A stretch of 64,000 bases of DNA from assembly GCF_007970665.1 (NCBI RefSeq), contig NZ_CP042430.1, forward strand, positions 2,046,001 through 2,110,000, written 5' to 3'. This stretch comes from Baekduia soli. GTDB lineage: Bacteria; Actinomycetota; Thermoleophilia; Solirubrobacterales; Solirubrobacteraceae. This document shows positions 8,137-16,623 of the stretch, piece by piece. Position numbers and translations under genes: made by a program. Within the stretch, counting starts at the first letter, position 1. Each line of letters opens with the position of its first letter. The notes beneath the pieces are model-generated. The model saw only the letters and a program-made list of their open reading frames with translations, made no database searches and was not told the origin of the DNA.

Positions 8137-8889
8137 TCAGTCCGACCGGCGCGCGTCCCAGCGGAAGCCGCGCACGGCGAAGACGATCCCCAGCGCCGCC
8201 CACACCGCCACGATGATCAGGCCCGACCACGTGTCGGCCAGCGACCGCCCGGTGACCATCGCGCCCGAGAGGCCGTCGATGATGTGCGTCAGCGGCAGGA
8301 CCTGGGCGATGTCGCGCAGGAACCGCGGTGCGTTGCCGACGTCGTAGAACACGCCGGAGATGAAGATCACCGGCAGGAACACGATGTTCGTGTAGGCCGG
8401 CGCCGCGTCGAAGTTCGGGATCACGTGCGACCATGCGACGCCGAGCGAGGCCAGGCACACGACGCCGCCGAAGAGGTAGACGACGAGCTCGATCCAGTCC
8501 TTGGGCCAGTCGATGCTGAAGAACACCTTGCCGGCCACGACGACGATCGTCAGCTGGATGCACGCGTTGGTCACGGCGTTGCCGAACACGCCGAGCAGGT
8601 AGGAGCCCTCGGGCAGCGGGGTTCCGCGCATGCGCTTGAGCACGCCCTGCTCGCGCAGGAACGTCAGGTTCATCGCCAGGGCGCTGAACGTCGTCGACAT
8701 GATGGACATGCCGGCGATGCCCGGCACGATGACGTTCAGGTCCTTCTGCGACCCGCTGAAGATCGCGCCGAACAGCGCGAGGAACAGCAGCGGCAGGAGG
8801 AAGTTGAAGAACGCCGCGCTCGGGTTGCGCCAGAACATCCGCCGCTCGAGGCGGTACTGGTGCCAGGCGAGGGTCAGGGCGTCATGCAT
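8137..8889 (-). CDS. ABC-2 type transporter permease
   Basis: This 250-residue membrane protein has six predicted helices: FFNFLLPLLFLALFGAIF near residue 28, one around 58-72, one around 105-122, VVYLFGGVVCLASLGVAW near 137, IVFLPVIFISGVFYD near 167, and a final helix near 220. The region LREQGVLKRMRGTPLP is the cytosolic loop typical of DrrB-like ABC-2 permeases. Its start overlaps the end of the ATPase gene by 8 bp, so the two form an export system. Drug, lipid or polysaccharide export is possible. Confidence 0.9.
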   Translation of the reverse strand: MHDALTLAWHQYRLERRMFWRNPSAAFFNFLLPLLFLALFGAIFSGSQKDLNVIVPGIAGMSIMSTTFSALAMNLTFLREQGVLKRMRGTPLPEGSYLLGVFGNAVTNACIQLTIVVVAGKVFFSIDWPKDWIELVVYLFGGVVCLASLGVAWSHVIPNFDAAPAYTNIVFLPVIFISGVFYDVGNAPRFLRDIAQVLPLTHIIDGLSGAMVTGRSLADTWSGLIIVAVWAALGIVFAVRGFRWDARRSD

Positions 8890-9763
8890 GCGCGTCGGCG
8901 GTCTCGGGCTCGGCGGTCAGCTCGAGGTAGACGTCCTCCAGGGACGGGCGCGTGACGCTCAGGTCGCGCAGCGGCTCGCCGCGGGCCAGCGCGGCGCTCG
9001 TGAGCTGGTGCAGCAGCGCGGTCGGGTCGTCGGTCTCGCGGGTCTGCAGCGCGTCGGTCTCCGCCGCCCGCCAGGCCACGCGGTAGCGCGACGACGAGGT
9101 CCCCAGCTCGGCCGGCGGGCCCTCGGCGACGATCCGGCCCTCCTTGATGATCGCCACGCGGTCGCACAGCGCGTGGGCCTCGTCGAGGTAGTGCGTCGTC
9201 AGCAGCACGGTCTTGCCGAGCTCCTGCAGCGAGCGCACGACGTCCCACGCCGCCCGCCGCGCCGCGGGGTCGAAGCCCGTGGTGGGCTCGTCGAGGAAGA
9301 TGAGCTCGGGATCGCCGATGAGCGCCAGCGCGAAGTCCAGCCGCCGCATCTGGCCGCCCGACAGCGTGTTGGCCAGCGCGTCGGCCTTCTCCGTCAGCCC
9401 TGCGAGGACGATGACCTCCTCCACGTCGCGCGGGGCGGGGTAGAAGCGCGCCCAGTGCGTGATGGCCTCGCGCACCGTGATGTGGCGGTACATGCCGGTG
9501 GACTGCAGGACGATGCCCATCCGGCGACGCAGGTCGCGCGGCCGGCGCTGGGGGTCCTGGCCGAGCACGGAGACGATCCCGGCGTCGCGGGCGCGGTAGC
9601 CCTCGAGGACCTCGACGGTGCTGGTCTTGCCGGCGCCGTTGGGGCCCAGGAGGCCGAAGACCTCGCCCGAGGCGACCTCGAAGTCGATCCCGCGGACGGC
9701 CTCGAAACCCCCGTAGGACTTGTGCAGATCGCGCACGAGGATCGCGGGGGCGGAAGCGGACAC
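8882..9763 (-). CDS. ABC transporter ATP-binding protein (DrrA-like)
   Basis: The 293-residue ATPase has Walker A GPNGAGKTS near residue 42, a Q-loop at VLQSTGMYRHI, the signature LSGGQMRRLD near 138, Walker B LIFLDEPTTGFDP and the switch histidine in LLTTHYLDEAH. A DrrA-like C-terminal extension follows (LRDLSVTRPSLEDVYLELT). The GTG at 9763 begins VSASAPAILVRDLHKSYGG. It sits on the same strand directly before the ABC-2 permease and overlaps it by 8 bp, so the complex is an ATP-driven exporter in the cytoplasmic membrane. Confidence 0.9.
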   Translation of the reverse strand: MSASAPAILVRDLHKSYGGFEAVRGIDFEVASGEVFGLLGPNGAGKTSTVEVLEGYRARDAGIVSVLGQDPQRRPRDLRRRMGIVLQSTGMYRHITVREAITHWARFYPAPRDVEEVIVLAGLTEKADALANTLSGGQMRRLDFALALIGDPELIFLDEPTTGFDPAARRAAWDVVRSLQELGKTVLLTTHYLDEAHALCDRVAIIKEGRIVAEGPPAELGTSSSRYRVAWRAAETDALQTRETDDPTALLHQLTSAALARGEPLRDLSVTRPSLEDVYLELTAEPETADAHA

Positions 9764-9809
9764 CCCTCCATTCAAGCAGCGCAGACCTGCGAGGATCCCC
9801 CACCCTGAC

Positions 9810-10691
9810 GTGCGCGCAGCCTGCATCGACATCGGCTCGAACACCACGCGGCTGCTCGTCGCCGAGCCCGACGCCGCCCGCCCGGGCCACCTGACCGAGG
9901 TCGCCGCCCAGCGCGCGTTCATCCGCCTGACCGCCCAGGAGCGCCGCCGGGGCGTGCCGGCCGACAAGGCGCAGGCGATCGCGGAGGCCGTGTCCGAACA
10001 GGCCCGCGCGGCCCGCGGGCACGGCGCCGGCGCCCTGCGCGTCGTCGCCACCGCCGCCCTGCGCGAGGCCGAGGGCCGGGACGCGCTGCTGGCGCGGCTG
10101 GAGTCGGCCGCCGGCGTCCGGGTCGAGGTCCTCAGCGGCGCCGAGGAGGCGCGTCTGGCCTTCGCGGGGGCCACGGCCGGGCTGCCCGCCGGGACCGGGC
10201 TCGTCCTCGTCGCCGACGTGGGCGGCGGGTCCACCGAGCTGGCCGCGGGGGTGCCCGGGGGCGCCGTGCAATGGTGGGCGTCGCTGCCCATCGGCTCCGG
10301 CGCGCTGGCCGACGCGCACCTGCCCGGCGACCCGCCGACGGCCGGCCAGCTCGCCGCCGCGCGGGCCCAGGCGCGCGCCGCCCTGGACGCCGCGGGCTGC
10401 CCGCCCGCCACCGTGGCCTGGGCCGTCGGGGGCAGCGCGACGTCGCTGCGGCGCCTCTGCGGGCCCGAGCTGTCGACGGCCGCGCTCGAGCGCGCCCTGG
10501 CGCGGGTGTGCGCCGCACCGGCCGCCGAGACCGCCGCCGGGCTGGGCCTGCACCTCGAGCGCGTGCGCCTGCTGCCCGCCGGCCTCGTGCTCCTGGGCGA
10601 GGTCGCGCGCACCGCCTCGTGCACGCTGCACGTCGGGGGCGGCGGCCTGCGCGAGGGCGTGGTCCTCGACCTGCTCGGCCAAGTGGGGTAG
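9810..10691 (+). CDS. Ppx/GppA-family exopolyphosphatase or pppGpp phosphatase
   Basis: The 293-residue protein has the actin-like ATPase fold of the family. The phosphate-1 motif is IDIGSNTTRLLV at residues 7-18. The central motif VVATAALREAEG comes next, the catalytic region SGAEEARLAF lies near residue 110, and the phosphate-2 motif VADVGGGSTEL lies near 135. It lacks the long C-terminal HD-like half of E. coli Ppx, as in the short actinobacterial forms. It lies directly upstream of polyphosphate kinase, so a role in polyphosphate turnover is likely. The GTG at 9810 is the only start close to the conserved N-terminus. Confidence 0.9.
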   Translation: MRAACIDIGSNTTRLLVAEPDAARPGHLTEVAAQRAFIRLTAQERRRGVPADKAQAIAEAVSEQARAARGHGAGALRVVATAALREAEGRDALLARLESAAGVRVEVLSGAEEARLAFAGATAGLPAGTGLVLVADVGGGSTELAAGVPGGAVQWWASLPIGSGALADAHLPGDPPTAGQLAAARAQARAALDAAGCPPATVAWAVGGSATSLRRLCGPELSTAALERALARVCAAPAAETAAGLGLHLERVRLLPAGLVLLGEVARTASCTLHVGGGGLREGVVLDLLGQVG

Positions 10692-10734
10692 ACCTGTGCC
10701 CACGACATGACCCCGACCTGCGCGCATCCTCGAC

Positions 10735-10767
10735 GTTCACAGCGCGTTCACCCGACGGTAACGGCCG
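10735..10767 (+). promoter_or_regulatory. PHO box upstream of ppk (three 11-bp units)
   Basis: Three contiguous 11-bp units can be read: GTTCACAGCGC (10735-10745), GTTCACCCGAC (10746-10756) and GGTAACGGCCG (10757-10767). The GTTCAC core at 11-bp period matches the PhoP-binding direct repeats known in Streptomyces. The second and third units are nearly identical to those at 47297-47318. The box ends 35 bp before the ppk start, so it overlaps the expected promoter and suggests induction under phosphate limitation. Confidence 0.8.
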
Positions 10768-10802
10768 GAGCGCCGCGTGCGGCATAGCGTCCGCCCCATT
10801 CC

Positions 10803-12968
10803 ATGACTCCCGAATCCCACCTCACCCAGGAGCCGATCCGCGCCGTCGAGAGGGTGCCCGCGCCGGCGCGCGAGCCGTCGGACCTCGACGCCCGCGAGCT
10901 CTACCTCAACCGCGAGCTGTCGTGGGTCGACTTCGACGACCGCGTCCTGCAGCTCGCCGAGGACGAGGGTCAGCCCCTGCTCGAGCGCTGCAAGTTCGCC
11001 GCGATCTTCACGTCGAACCTCGACGAGTTCTTCATGATCCGCGTCGCCGGGCTGCACGACCAGGTCGACGCGGGCGTCACGACGCCGAAGGCCGACGGCC
11101 GCACGCCGTCCGAGGTCCTGGACGCCATCCGCGAGAAGGTCCGGCCGCTCATGGCGCGCCAGGACGCCTGCATGGCCGGCCGGCTGCGCCCGGCCCTCGA
11201 CGAGAGCGGCATCCGGCTCGTGGACATCGACGCGGTCGACGCCGAGGCCCGCCGTGCGCTGGACCGCCGCTTCCGCCGGCAGATCTTCCCGGTCCTCACG
11301 CCGCTGGCCGTCGGCCTCGGGCGGCCGTTCCCCTACATCTCCAACCTGTCGCTGAGCCTGGCCGTGCTGGTCCGCGACCCCGTCGGCGGCCACACGACGT
11401 TCGCCCGCGTCAAGGTGCCCAAGGAGATGCTGCCGCGGTTCGTGGCCGTCGACGGCGGCCCGACGACGTTCGTCCCGCTCGAGCAGCTCATCGCCGCCAA
11501 CCTCCACGCGCTGTTCCCCGGGATGGAGATCCTGGAGCACGGCGTCTTCCGCGTCACGCGCGACGCCGACTTCGAGATCAGCGACGAGGCCGACGACCTG
11601 CTCGCGGCCGTCGAGGACGAGCTGCGCCGCCGGCGCTTCGGGGAGGTCGTCCGCGTCGAGCTCGAGGCCACGATGTCCGCAGAGCTGCGCCAGGCGCTGA
11701 CCGAGGCCCTCGAGGTCGAGGAGCGCCAGGTCTACGAGATCGGCGGCCTGCTGGACCTCGCCGACCTGTGGCAGATCGTGGGCGTCCCGGGCTTCTCCGG
11801 GCTGCGCGACCCGTCGTTCCAGTCGGTCACCCAGCCCCGGCTGCAGGGCGAGGAGGGCGCCAAGGCCGACGTGTTCGCCGCGATGCGCTCGGGCGACATC
11901 CTGGTCCACCACCCCTACGACTCGTTCTCGACCTCGGTCGGACGGTTCGTCGAGCAGGCCGCCAACGACCCCGACGTCCTGGCGATCAAGCTCACGATCT
12001 ACCGCACGTCGGACGACACGCCGCTCGTGCCCGCGCTGACGCGCGCGACCGAGCGCGGCAAGCAGGCCGTGTGCCTCGTCGAGCTCAAGGCGCGCTTCGA
12101 CGAGCGGGCGAACATCGAGTGGGCGCGCAAGCTGGAGGAGACGGGCGTCCACGTCGTCTACGGCCACCCATCGCTGAAGACCCACGCCAAGTGCATCCTC
12201 GTCGTCCGCCGCGAGGGCGACGGCGTCCGCCACTACCTCCACGTCGGCACGGGCAACTACCACCCCAAGACCGCGCGGCTGTACACCGACTTCGGCCTGT
12301 TCACCTGCGACGAGCAGCTGGGCTCCGACGTCGCCGACATGTTCAACTTCCTCACGGGCTACGCCCGGCCGCGCCGCTACCGCAAGGCGCTCGTCGCGCC
12401 CGACCACCTGCGCGACGGCATCCTGGACCAGATCGCCAAGACGGTCGCCGCCCACGAGCGCGGCGAGCCCGCGCTCGTCCAGATGAAGATGAACTCGCTG
12501 GTGGACCGCGCGTGCATCAAGGCGCTGTACCGCGCCTCGCAGGCCGGCGTGCGCATCGACCTCAACATCCGCGGGATCTGCTGCCTGGTCCCCGGCGTGC
12601 CCGGGGTCAGCGAGAACATCCGGGTGACGTCGGTCGTCGGGCGCTTCCTCGAGCATTCGCGGGTCTACGCGTTCACCCGCGGCGACGAGCAGGCGGTCTT
12701 CATCGGCTCGGCCGACCTCATGCCGCGCAACCTCGACACGCGCGTCGAGCTCGTCGTGCCGGTGGAGGACCCCGTCCTGCGCGACGACGTGCTCGACACG
12801 CTCGAGCGCTCCCTGGCCGACGAGACCAACGCGTGGGAGCTGCAGTCCGACGGGACCTGGGTGCGCCACGCGATCGATCCCGACCGCCCCGAGCGGCGCA
12901 GCGTCCAGCGCGAGCTCATGCTCGGCCACACCGCCCGGGCCGCCGAGCGCGAGGCGTCCGCGGACTGA
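10803..12968 (+). CDS. ppk1: Polyphosphate kinase 1
   Basis: The 721-residue enzyme reversibly transfers the gamma-phosphate of ATP to polyphosphate. The N-terminal domain begins ELYLNRELSWVDFDDRVLQL, the hallmark of Ppk1, and continues FTSNLDEFFMIRVAGL. The two phospholipase-D-like catalytic domains are present, with the histidine of KTHAKCILVVRRE near residue 460 and LHVGTGNYHPKTARLYTDFG near 480, then NIRGICCLVPG and SADLMPRNLDTRVE toward the end. The length is normal for the family. A clear PHO box precedes it and Ppx/GppA lies upstream, forming a polyphosphate metabolism pair. Confidence 0.97.
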   Translation: MTPESHLTQEPIRAVERVPAPAREPSDLDARELYLNRELSWVDFDDRVLQLAEDEGQPLLERCKFAAIFTSNLDEFFMIRVAGLHDQVDAGVTTPKADGRTPSEVLDAIREKVRPLMARQDACMAGRLRPALDESGIRLVDIDAVDAEARRALDRRFRRQIFPVLTPLAVGLGRPFPYISNLSLSLAVLVRDPVGGHTTFARVKVPKEMLPRFVAVDGGPTTFVPLEQLIAANLHALFPGMEILEHGVFRVTRDADFEISDEADDLLAAVEDELRRRRFGEVVRVELEATMSAELRQALTEALEVEERQVYEIGGLLDLADLWQIVGVPGFSGLRDPSFQSVTQPRLQGEEGAKADVFAAMRSGDILVHHPYDSFSTSVGRFVEQAANDPDVLAIKLTIYRTSDDTPLVPALTRATERGKQAVCLVELKARFDERANIEWARKLEETGVHVVYGHPSLKTHAKCILVVRREGDGVRHYLHVGTGNYHPKTARLYTDFGLFTCDEQLGSDVADMFNFLTGYARPRRYRKALVAPDHLRDGILDQIAKTVAAHERGEPALVQMKMNSLVDRACIKALYRASQAGVRIDLNIRGICCLVPGVPGVSENIRVTSVVGRFLEHSRVYAFTRGDEQAVFIGSADLMPRNLDTRVELVVPVEDPVLRDDVLDTLERSLADETNAWELQSDGTWVRHAIDPDRPERRSVQRELMLGHTARAAEREASAD

Positions 12969-13000
12969 CGACCGCCCGGAGCCGGGGATACGCTCGGCCG

Positions 13001-13879
13001 GTGCCGCGCCGGGCCCTCATCCTGCTCGCCGCCCTCGCCGGCACCGGCGCGGCCGCGGCGGGCTGCGGGGGCGGCTCGCCCACCACCCCGACGGCGGCAG
13101 CGCCGGCCCCCGTGCAGCAGGTCGCCAACGGCCCCGCGCGGGCCGCCGCCCCGGCCGTGGCCCGGCGGCGCCCCGTGCACGTCGCGCCGTCGCGGGCCGC
13201 CGTCCCCATCCTCATGTACCACGTCATCGGGATCCCGCCGGCCGGCGCCGCCTACCCGGGGCTGTGGGTCGCGCCGGACGCCTTCCGCGCGCAGGTCGAT
13301 GCGCTGGCCGGCGCCGGCTTCACCGCCGTGACGCTGGACACGGTGCTCGACGCCTGGCAGGGGCGCGCCCGCCTGCCCGCGCACCCCGTCGTGCTGTCGT
13401 TCGACGACGGCTACCTCGGCCAGGGCACCGTCGCGATGCCCGTGCTGGCCGCGCGCGGCTGGCCCGGCGTGATCAACGTGGTGGTCAAGAACATCGGCAT
13501 CCCGGGCGGCATCAGCCTGACGCGCCTGCGCCAGATGGTCCGCGCCGGCTGGGAGGTCGACGCCCACAGCCTCACGCACCCCGACCTCACGACCCTCGCG
13601 GCCGCCGCCCTGGCCCACGAGCTCGCCGGGTCGCGCGCGCAGCTGCGCGCGCGCCTGGGCGTCGCGGTCGACGCGTTCTGCTACCCGGCCGGGCGCTACG
13701 ACGCCGCCGTGGAGGCCGCCGCGCGGGCGGCCGGCTACCGCGCGGCCACGACCGAGGTGCCCGGCGCGGCGCGGCCGGGGGACGACCCGTGGGCGCTGCC
13801 GCGGATCCGGGTCTCCGGCGGCGACGTGCCCGCCGCGGTGCTGGCCAGGGTGCGCGCCGCGCTAGGGTCGGGCGCGTGA
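13001..13879 (+). CDS. Polysaccharide deacetylase lipoprotein
   Basis: The 292-residue protein has an N-terminal hydrophobic segment ending in a candidate lipobox (AAAAGCGGG, cysteine near residue 21), then a Pro/Ala-rich linker, then a NodB domain. Its first motif is LSFDDGYLG near residue 129 and the zinc-binding histidines lie in DAHSLTHPDL near 187. FCYPAGRYDAAV follows, a pattern common to PgaB/YadE-like deacetylases. It opens with VPILMYHVIG, also typical of that group. It is probably anchored outside the membrane and acts on cell-wall or exopolysaccharide. Its stop overlaps the next start (GTGA at 13876-13879). Confidence 0.88.
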   Translation: MPRRALILLAALAGTGAAAAGCGGGSPTTPTAAAPAPVQQVANGPARAAAPAVARRRPVHVAPSRAAVPILMYHVIGIPPAGAAYPGLWVAPDAFRAQVDALAGAGFTAVTLDTVLDAWQGRARLPAHPVVLSFDDGYLGQGTVAMPVLAARGWPGVINVVVKNIGIPGGISLTRLRQMVRAGWEVDAHSLTHPDLTTLAAAALAHELAGSRAQLRARLGVAVDAFCYPAGRYDAAVEAAARAAGYRAATTEVPGAARPGDDPWALPRIRVSGGDVPAAVLARVRAALGSGA

Positions 13880-14724
13880 CCGGCGCATCCCCACGCGACG
13901 CCGACCAGGACGCCCAGGACGTGGGCAGCCTCGAGGACCGGGTCGCGGCCGCCAACATCCGGCTGCCGGTGCGCGGCAACCGCAAGCTCGACGGGCTCGT
14001 CGCCGCGGTCAACGCCGACGTCCAGCTCAAGGCCTGGTGGCACGCGGCCGCCGTCAACGCCGAGCGGCTGGGCATGTCGGACCACTCGTGGGTCCACATC
14101 CAGATCGTCTCGAACATCGCGCTGCGCCTGACCCGCCTGCTGGCCCGCCGCGGCATCCGCCTGTCCAGCGTCGCCGACCACGGCCTCGACGAGCGCGACG
14201 CGGAGGTCATCATCGTCGCCGCCGCCCTGTTCCACTGCGTCGGGATGTCGATCCACCGCGCCGACCACGAGCAGTTCTCGCTGTTCCTGACGGCCGACAA
14301 GCTGCCGGCGCTGCTCGCCCCGCTCTACGACGAGCCGCGGCGGTCGATCGTCGTCGCCGAGGCCTCGCACGCGATCATCAGCCACCGGTCCAAGGGCGCC
14401 CCGTTCACGATGGAGGGCGCCATCGTCCGGGTCGCCGACGCGCTGGACATGGCCAAGGGCCGCTCGCGCGTCCCGTTCGAGCAGCTGCTGCCCAACATCC
14501 ACTCGCTCTCGTCCTACGCGATCGAGTCGGTCAAGATCTCCGCGGGCACCGACACCGCCGTGCACGTCGAGATCGAGATGAACAACAGCGCCGGCATCTA
14601 CCAGGTCGACGAGGGGCTCGGCACGAAGCTGCGCGGCACGCCGCTGGCCGAGCACCTCGAGGTCGTGGCGCGCATCGACGCCGAGCACGAAGAGCGCCTG
14701 GTCCCCGTCTTCCGCCTGTCCTGA
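13876..14724 (+). CDS. HD-domain metal-dependent phosphohydrolase
   Basis: The 282-residue protein has an HD-like fold. A histidine lies in MSDHSWVHIQIVSNIALRL, where the metal-binding entry helix is expected. The region VAAALFHCVGMSIHRADHEQ stands where HD is normally found, here with an H-C pair and a following histidine cluster. ASHAIISHRSKG and IVRVADALDMAKGRSR supply the further histidine and aspartate. This layout resembles a group of HD phosphohydrolases seen in archaea and actinobacteria. It could act on a nucleotide or phosphomonoester; the substrate is unknown. It is coupled to the lipoprotein deacetylase by a 4-bp overlap. Confidence 0.75.
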   Translation: MTGASPRDADQDAQDVGSLEDRVAAANIRLPVRGNRKLDGLVAAVNADVQLKAWWHAAAVNAERLGMSDHSWVHIQIVSNIALRLTRLLARRGIRLSSVADHGLDERDAEVIIVAAALFHCVGMSIHRADHEQFSLFLTADKLPALLAPLYDEPRRSIVVAEASHAIISHRSKGAPFTMEGAIVRVADALDMAKGRSRVPFEQLLPNIHSLSSYAIESVKISAGTDTAVHVEIEMNNSAGIYQVDEGLGTKLRGTPLAEHLEVVARIDAEHEERLVPVFRLS

Positions 14725-14728
14725 GCCC

Positions 14729-15625
14729 GTGACCACCGTCGCCCGCCGCGTCCTGGACCGCCAGCTGCGCCTCATCGAGGCCCGCGACCTGGAGGGCCTG
14801 CTCGGCCAGTACCACGAGGACGCGGTGCTCCTGCGCTTCGACCGCACGGTGAGCGGCCGCGCCGCCCTGCGCGAGCACCTCGCCGTCCAGCTGGCCCAGG
14901 GGATGCTGGTGCGCGAGCTCGTCCAGGTCGCCGAGACCGACGACCTCGTCTCCTGGCAGGCCGTCGTCGAGGCCGGCGGGCGCGACGTGCGCACCTACGG
15001 GGCGCTGTGGCTGCGCGGCGAACGCATCGCCCGCCAGATCGCCGGGACGTTCCCCGTCGCCGACGCCGCGCCCGCTGCGCGCCGCGCCGCCGTGCGGGTC
15101 GACCTCGAGCCCTACGACGCCTGGGCCGCGCACGCCGTCCCCGATCCGCGCCGGGCCGGCCGCGAGGCCGTCGGCCCGGTGCTCCTGGAGATCGTGCACG
15201 CGGAGGGGCCCGTGCTGGCCGAGCGGGCCTACCGCCTCTACGTGCGGGCGAGCGGCGGCAAGGCGCTGACGTCGATCGCCCGGGCGCCGCTGTCGGGCGC
15301 CGCCTACCGGCTGCGCCAGGCCGGCGCGATCGCCTTCGACGACGAGGACGGCTCGCCCGCGGGCGCCGACCTGGCTCCGGGCCACCCGATCGTGCTGCGC
15401 CCCGCCGGCGTGGCGCCGGTCCGCGTGCGCGAGCTGGGCCCGCGCGCGCTGGACGAGGTGCCGCTCGGTGAGATCGCCGAGCTCATGCGCCGGCTCCGCG
15501 CGGCGGGCGCGGCCGAGCTGCCCCGGGCGGTGCTCGACGCCTACGGCCTGGTGCGGATGACGGCCAAGGCCGAGGAGTACCTCTCGCGCGCCCAGGTCCT
15601 GGCGCTCGGAGCCGCCGGGGCCTGA
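14729..15625 (+). CDS. SnoaL-like/winged-helix hypothetical protein
   Basis: The 298-residue protein starts at a GTG 4 bp after the HD gene. Residues 1-105 look like a SnoaL/NTF2-type fold (RQLRLIEARDLEGLLGQYHE and later YGALWLRGERI), a cone-shaped domain used for ligand binding or catalysis. After a linker, residues about 125-230 resemble the DUF3320-like winged-helix part found at the end of some helicases (GPVLLEIVHAEGPVLAERAY and DGSPAGADLAPGHPIVLRP). The remaining 60 residues are helical. The combination suggests a nucleic-acid-associated or ligand-sensing role, but no function can be assigned. Confidence 0.65.
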   Translation: MTTVARRVLDRQLRLIEARDLEGLLGQYHEDAVLLRFDRTVSGRAALREHLAVQLAQGMLVRELVQVAETDDLVSWQAVVEAGGRDVRTYGALWLRGERIARQIAGTFPVADAAPAARRAAVRVDLEPYDAWAAHAVPDPRRAGREAVGPVLLEIVHAEGPVLAERAYRLYVRASGGKALTSIARAPLSGAAYRLRQAGAIAFDDEDGSPAGADLAPGHPIVLRPAGVAPVRVRELGPRALDEVPLGEIAELMRRLRAAGAAELPRAVLDAYGLVRMTAKAEEYLSRAQVLALGAAGA

Positions 15626-15627
15626 GC

Positions 15628-16581
15628 TCAGGCCGCCGCCGCGACGGCGGCGGCGATCGTCTGGGCGTGGATGTCGACGGTGTCGCGCACGTCGGGGGCG
15701 TAGCCGCCCGCCAGCGTGACGACGACGGGCAGCCCGGCGCGGGCGCAGCGGTCGAGCACGAGCTCGTCGCGGGCCCGCAGGCCCGGCTTGGTCAGGGCCA
15801 GGCGGCCGAGCTTGTCGCCCTCCCACGGGTCGGCGCCCGCGACGTAGAAGGCCAGGTCGGCGACCGCGCCGCCGATCGCCTCGTCCAGGGCGGCGTCCAG
15901 CGCCTGGAGGTAGTCGTCGTCGCCGGTGCCCTGCGGCAGCTCGACGTCGAGGTCGGAGGGGATGCGCACGAAGGGCCAGTTGCGCTCGCACTGGACGCTG
16001 AGCGTGAAGGCCTCGGGGTCCGGCCGCAGCAGCTCGGCGGTGCCGTCGCCCTGGTGGACGTCGCAGTCGATGACGAGGACCCGCCGCAGCGCGCCGGCTC
16101 GGCGCAGCTCGCTCGTGGCGACGGCGAGGTCGTTGAACACGCAGAAGCCGCGGGCCGACGCCCGCGCGGCATGGTGCGTGCCGCCGCCGAGCATGATCCC
16201 GTGGCCGGTCTCCAGGGCGTCGCCGGCGGCGGCCAGCGTGCCCTGCAGCCCGCGCAGCGTGCGCTCGATGAGCTGCTCGGACCACTGCAGCCCCAGGACG
16301 CGCTCCTCGCGGACCTCCAGGGCGCCCGTGCGCATGCGCGTCACGAACACCGGGTCATGGACGCGCAGGACGGCGTCCCAGGCGATGGGCAGCGGCTCGG
16401 CGATGTCGTCCTCGCGCAGGCTGCCGTCACCGACGACGCGGCGCCGCAGCAGCGCGTACTTGTCCAGCGGGTAGCGGCTGCGCGGGCCCAGCGGGAACGT
16501 GAAGCGGCTGTGCGACCAGGCGCGCACGCGCGCGCCCGGCGGCGCGTCGGGCTGGGGGAGGGCGGCCGGCACGGAGGTCAC
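15628..16581 (-). CDS. Histone deacetylase-superfamily amidohydrolase (AcuC-like)
   Basis: The 317-residue zinc hydrolase shows the family motifs in order: the active-site histidine pair in GGTHHAARASARGFCVFND, zinc ligands in VLVIDCDVHQGDGTAEL, the tyrosine and aspartate region YVAGADPWEGDKLG, and the glycine loop LAGGYAPDV. The family covers acetoin-utilisation proteins (AcuC), acetylpolyamine amidohydrolases and protein lysine deacetylases. Because it stands alone and is full-length, lysine or small-molecule deacetylation in the cytosol is likely. Translation starts at GTG (16579-16581). It converges with the preceding plus-strand gene with 2 bp between stops. Confidence 0.92.
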   Translation of the reverse strand: MTSVPAALPQPDAPPGARVRAWSHSRFTFPLGPRSRYPLDKYALLRRRVVGDGSLREDDIAEPLPIAWDAVLRVHDPVFVTRMRTGALEVREERVLGLQWSEQLIERTLRGLQGTLAAAGDALETGHGIMLGGGTHHAARASARGFCVFNDLAVATSELRRAGALRRVLVIDCDVHQGDGTAELLRPDPEAFTLSVQCERNWPFVRIPSDLDVELPQGTGDDDYLQALDAALDEAIGGAVADLAFYVAGADPWEGDKLGRLALTKPGLRARDELVLDRCARAGLPVVVTLAGGYAPDVRDTVDIHAQTIAAAVAAAA

Positions 16582-16623
16582 GAGACGATACGCGCGCCCC
16601 GGCGCGGGTTCACCCGGCCGCGG

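Noticed and set aside
8874-10727. Long minus-strand frames across the ppx gene and the ABC ATPase
   Set aside because: Over the ppx part they have arginine/proline-rich shadow composition and no motif; only the part from 9763 downward is the real ABC ATPase.
10737-12929. A 730-codon minus-strand frame opposite ppk
   Set aside because: It mirrors ppk in the antisense frame, has the aspartate/valine/leucine/glycine repeats typical of such shadows and shows no domain.
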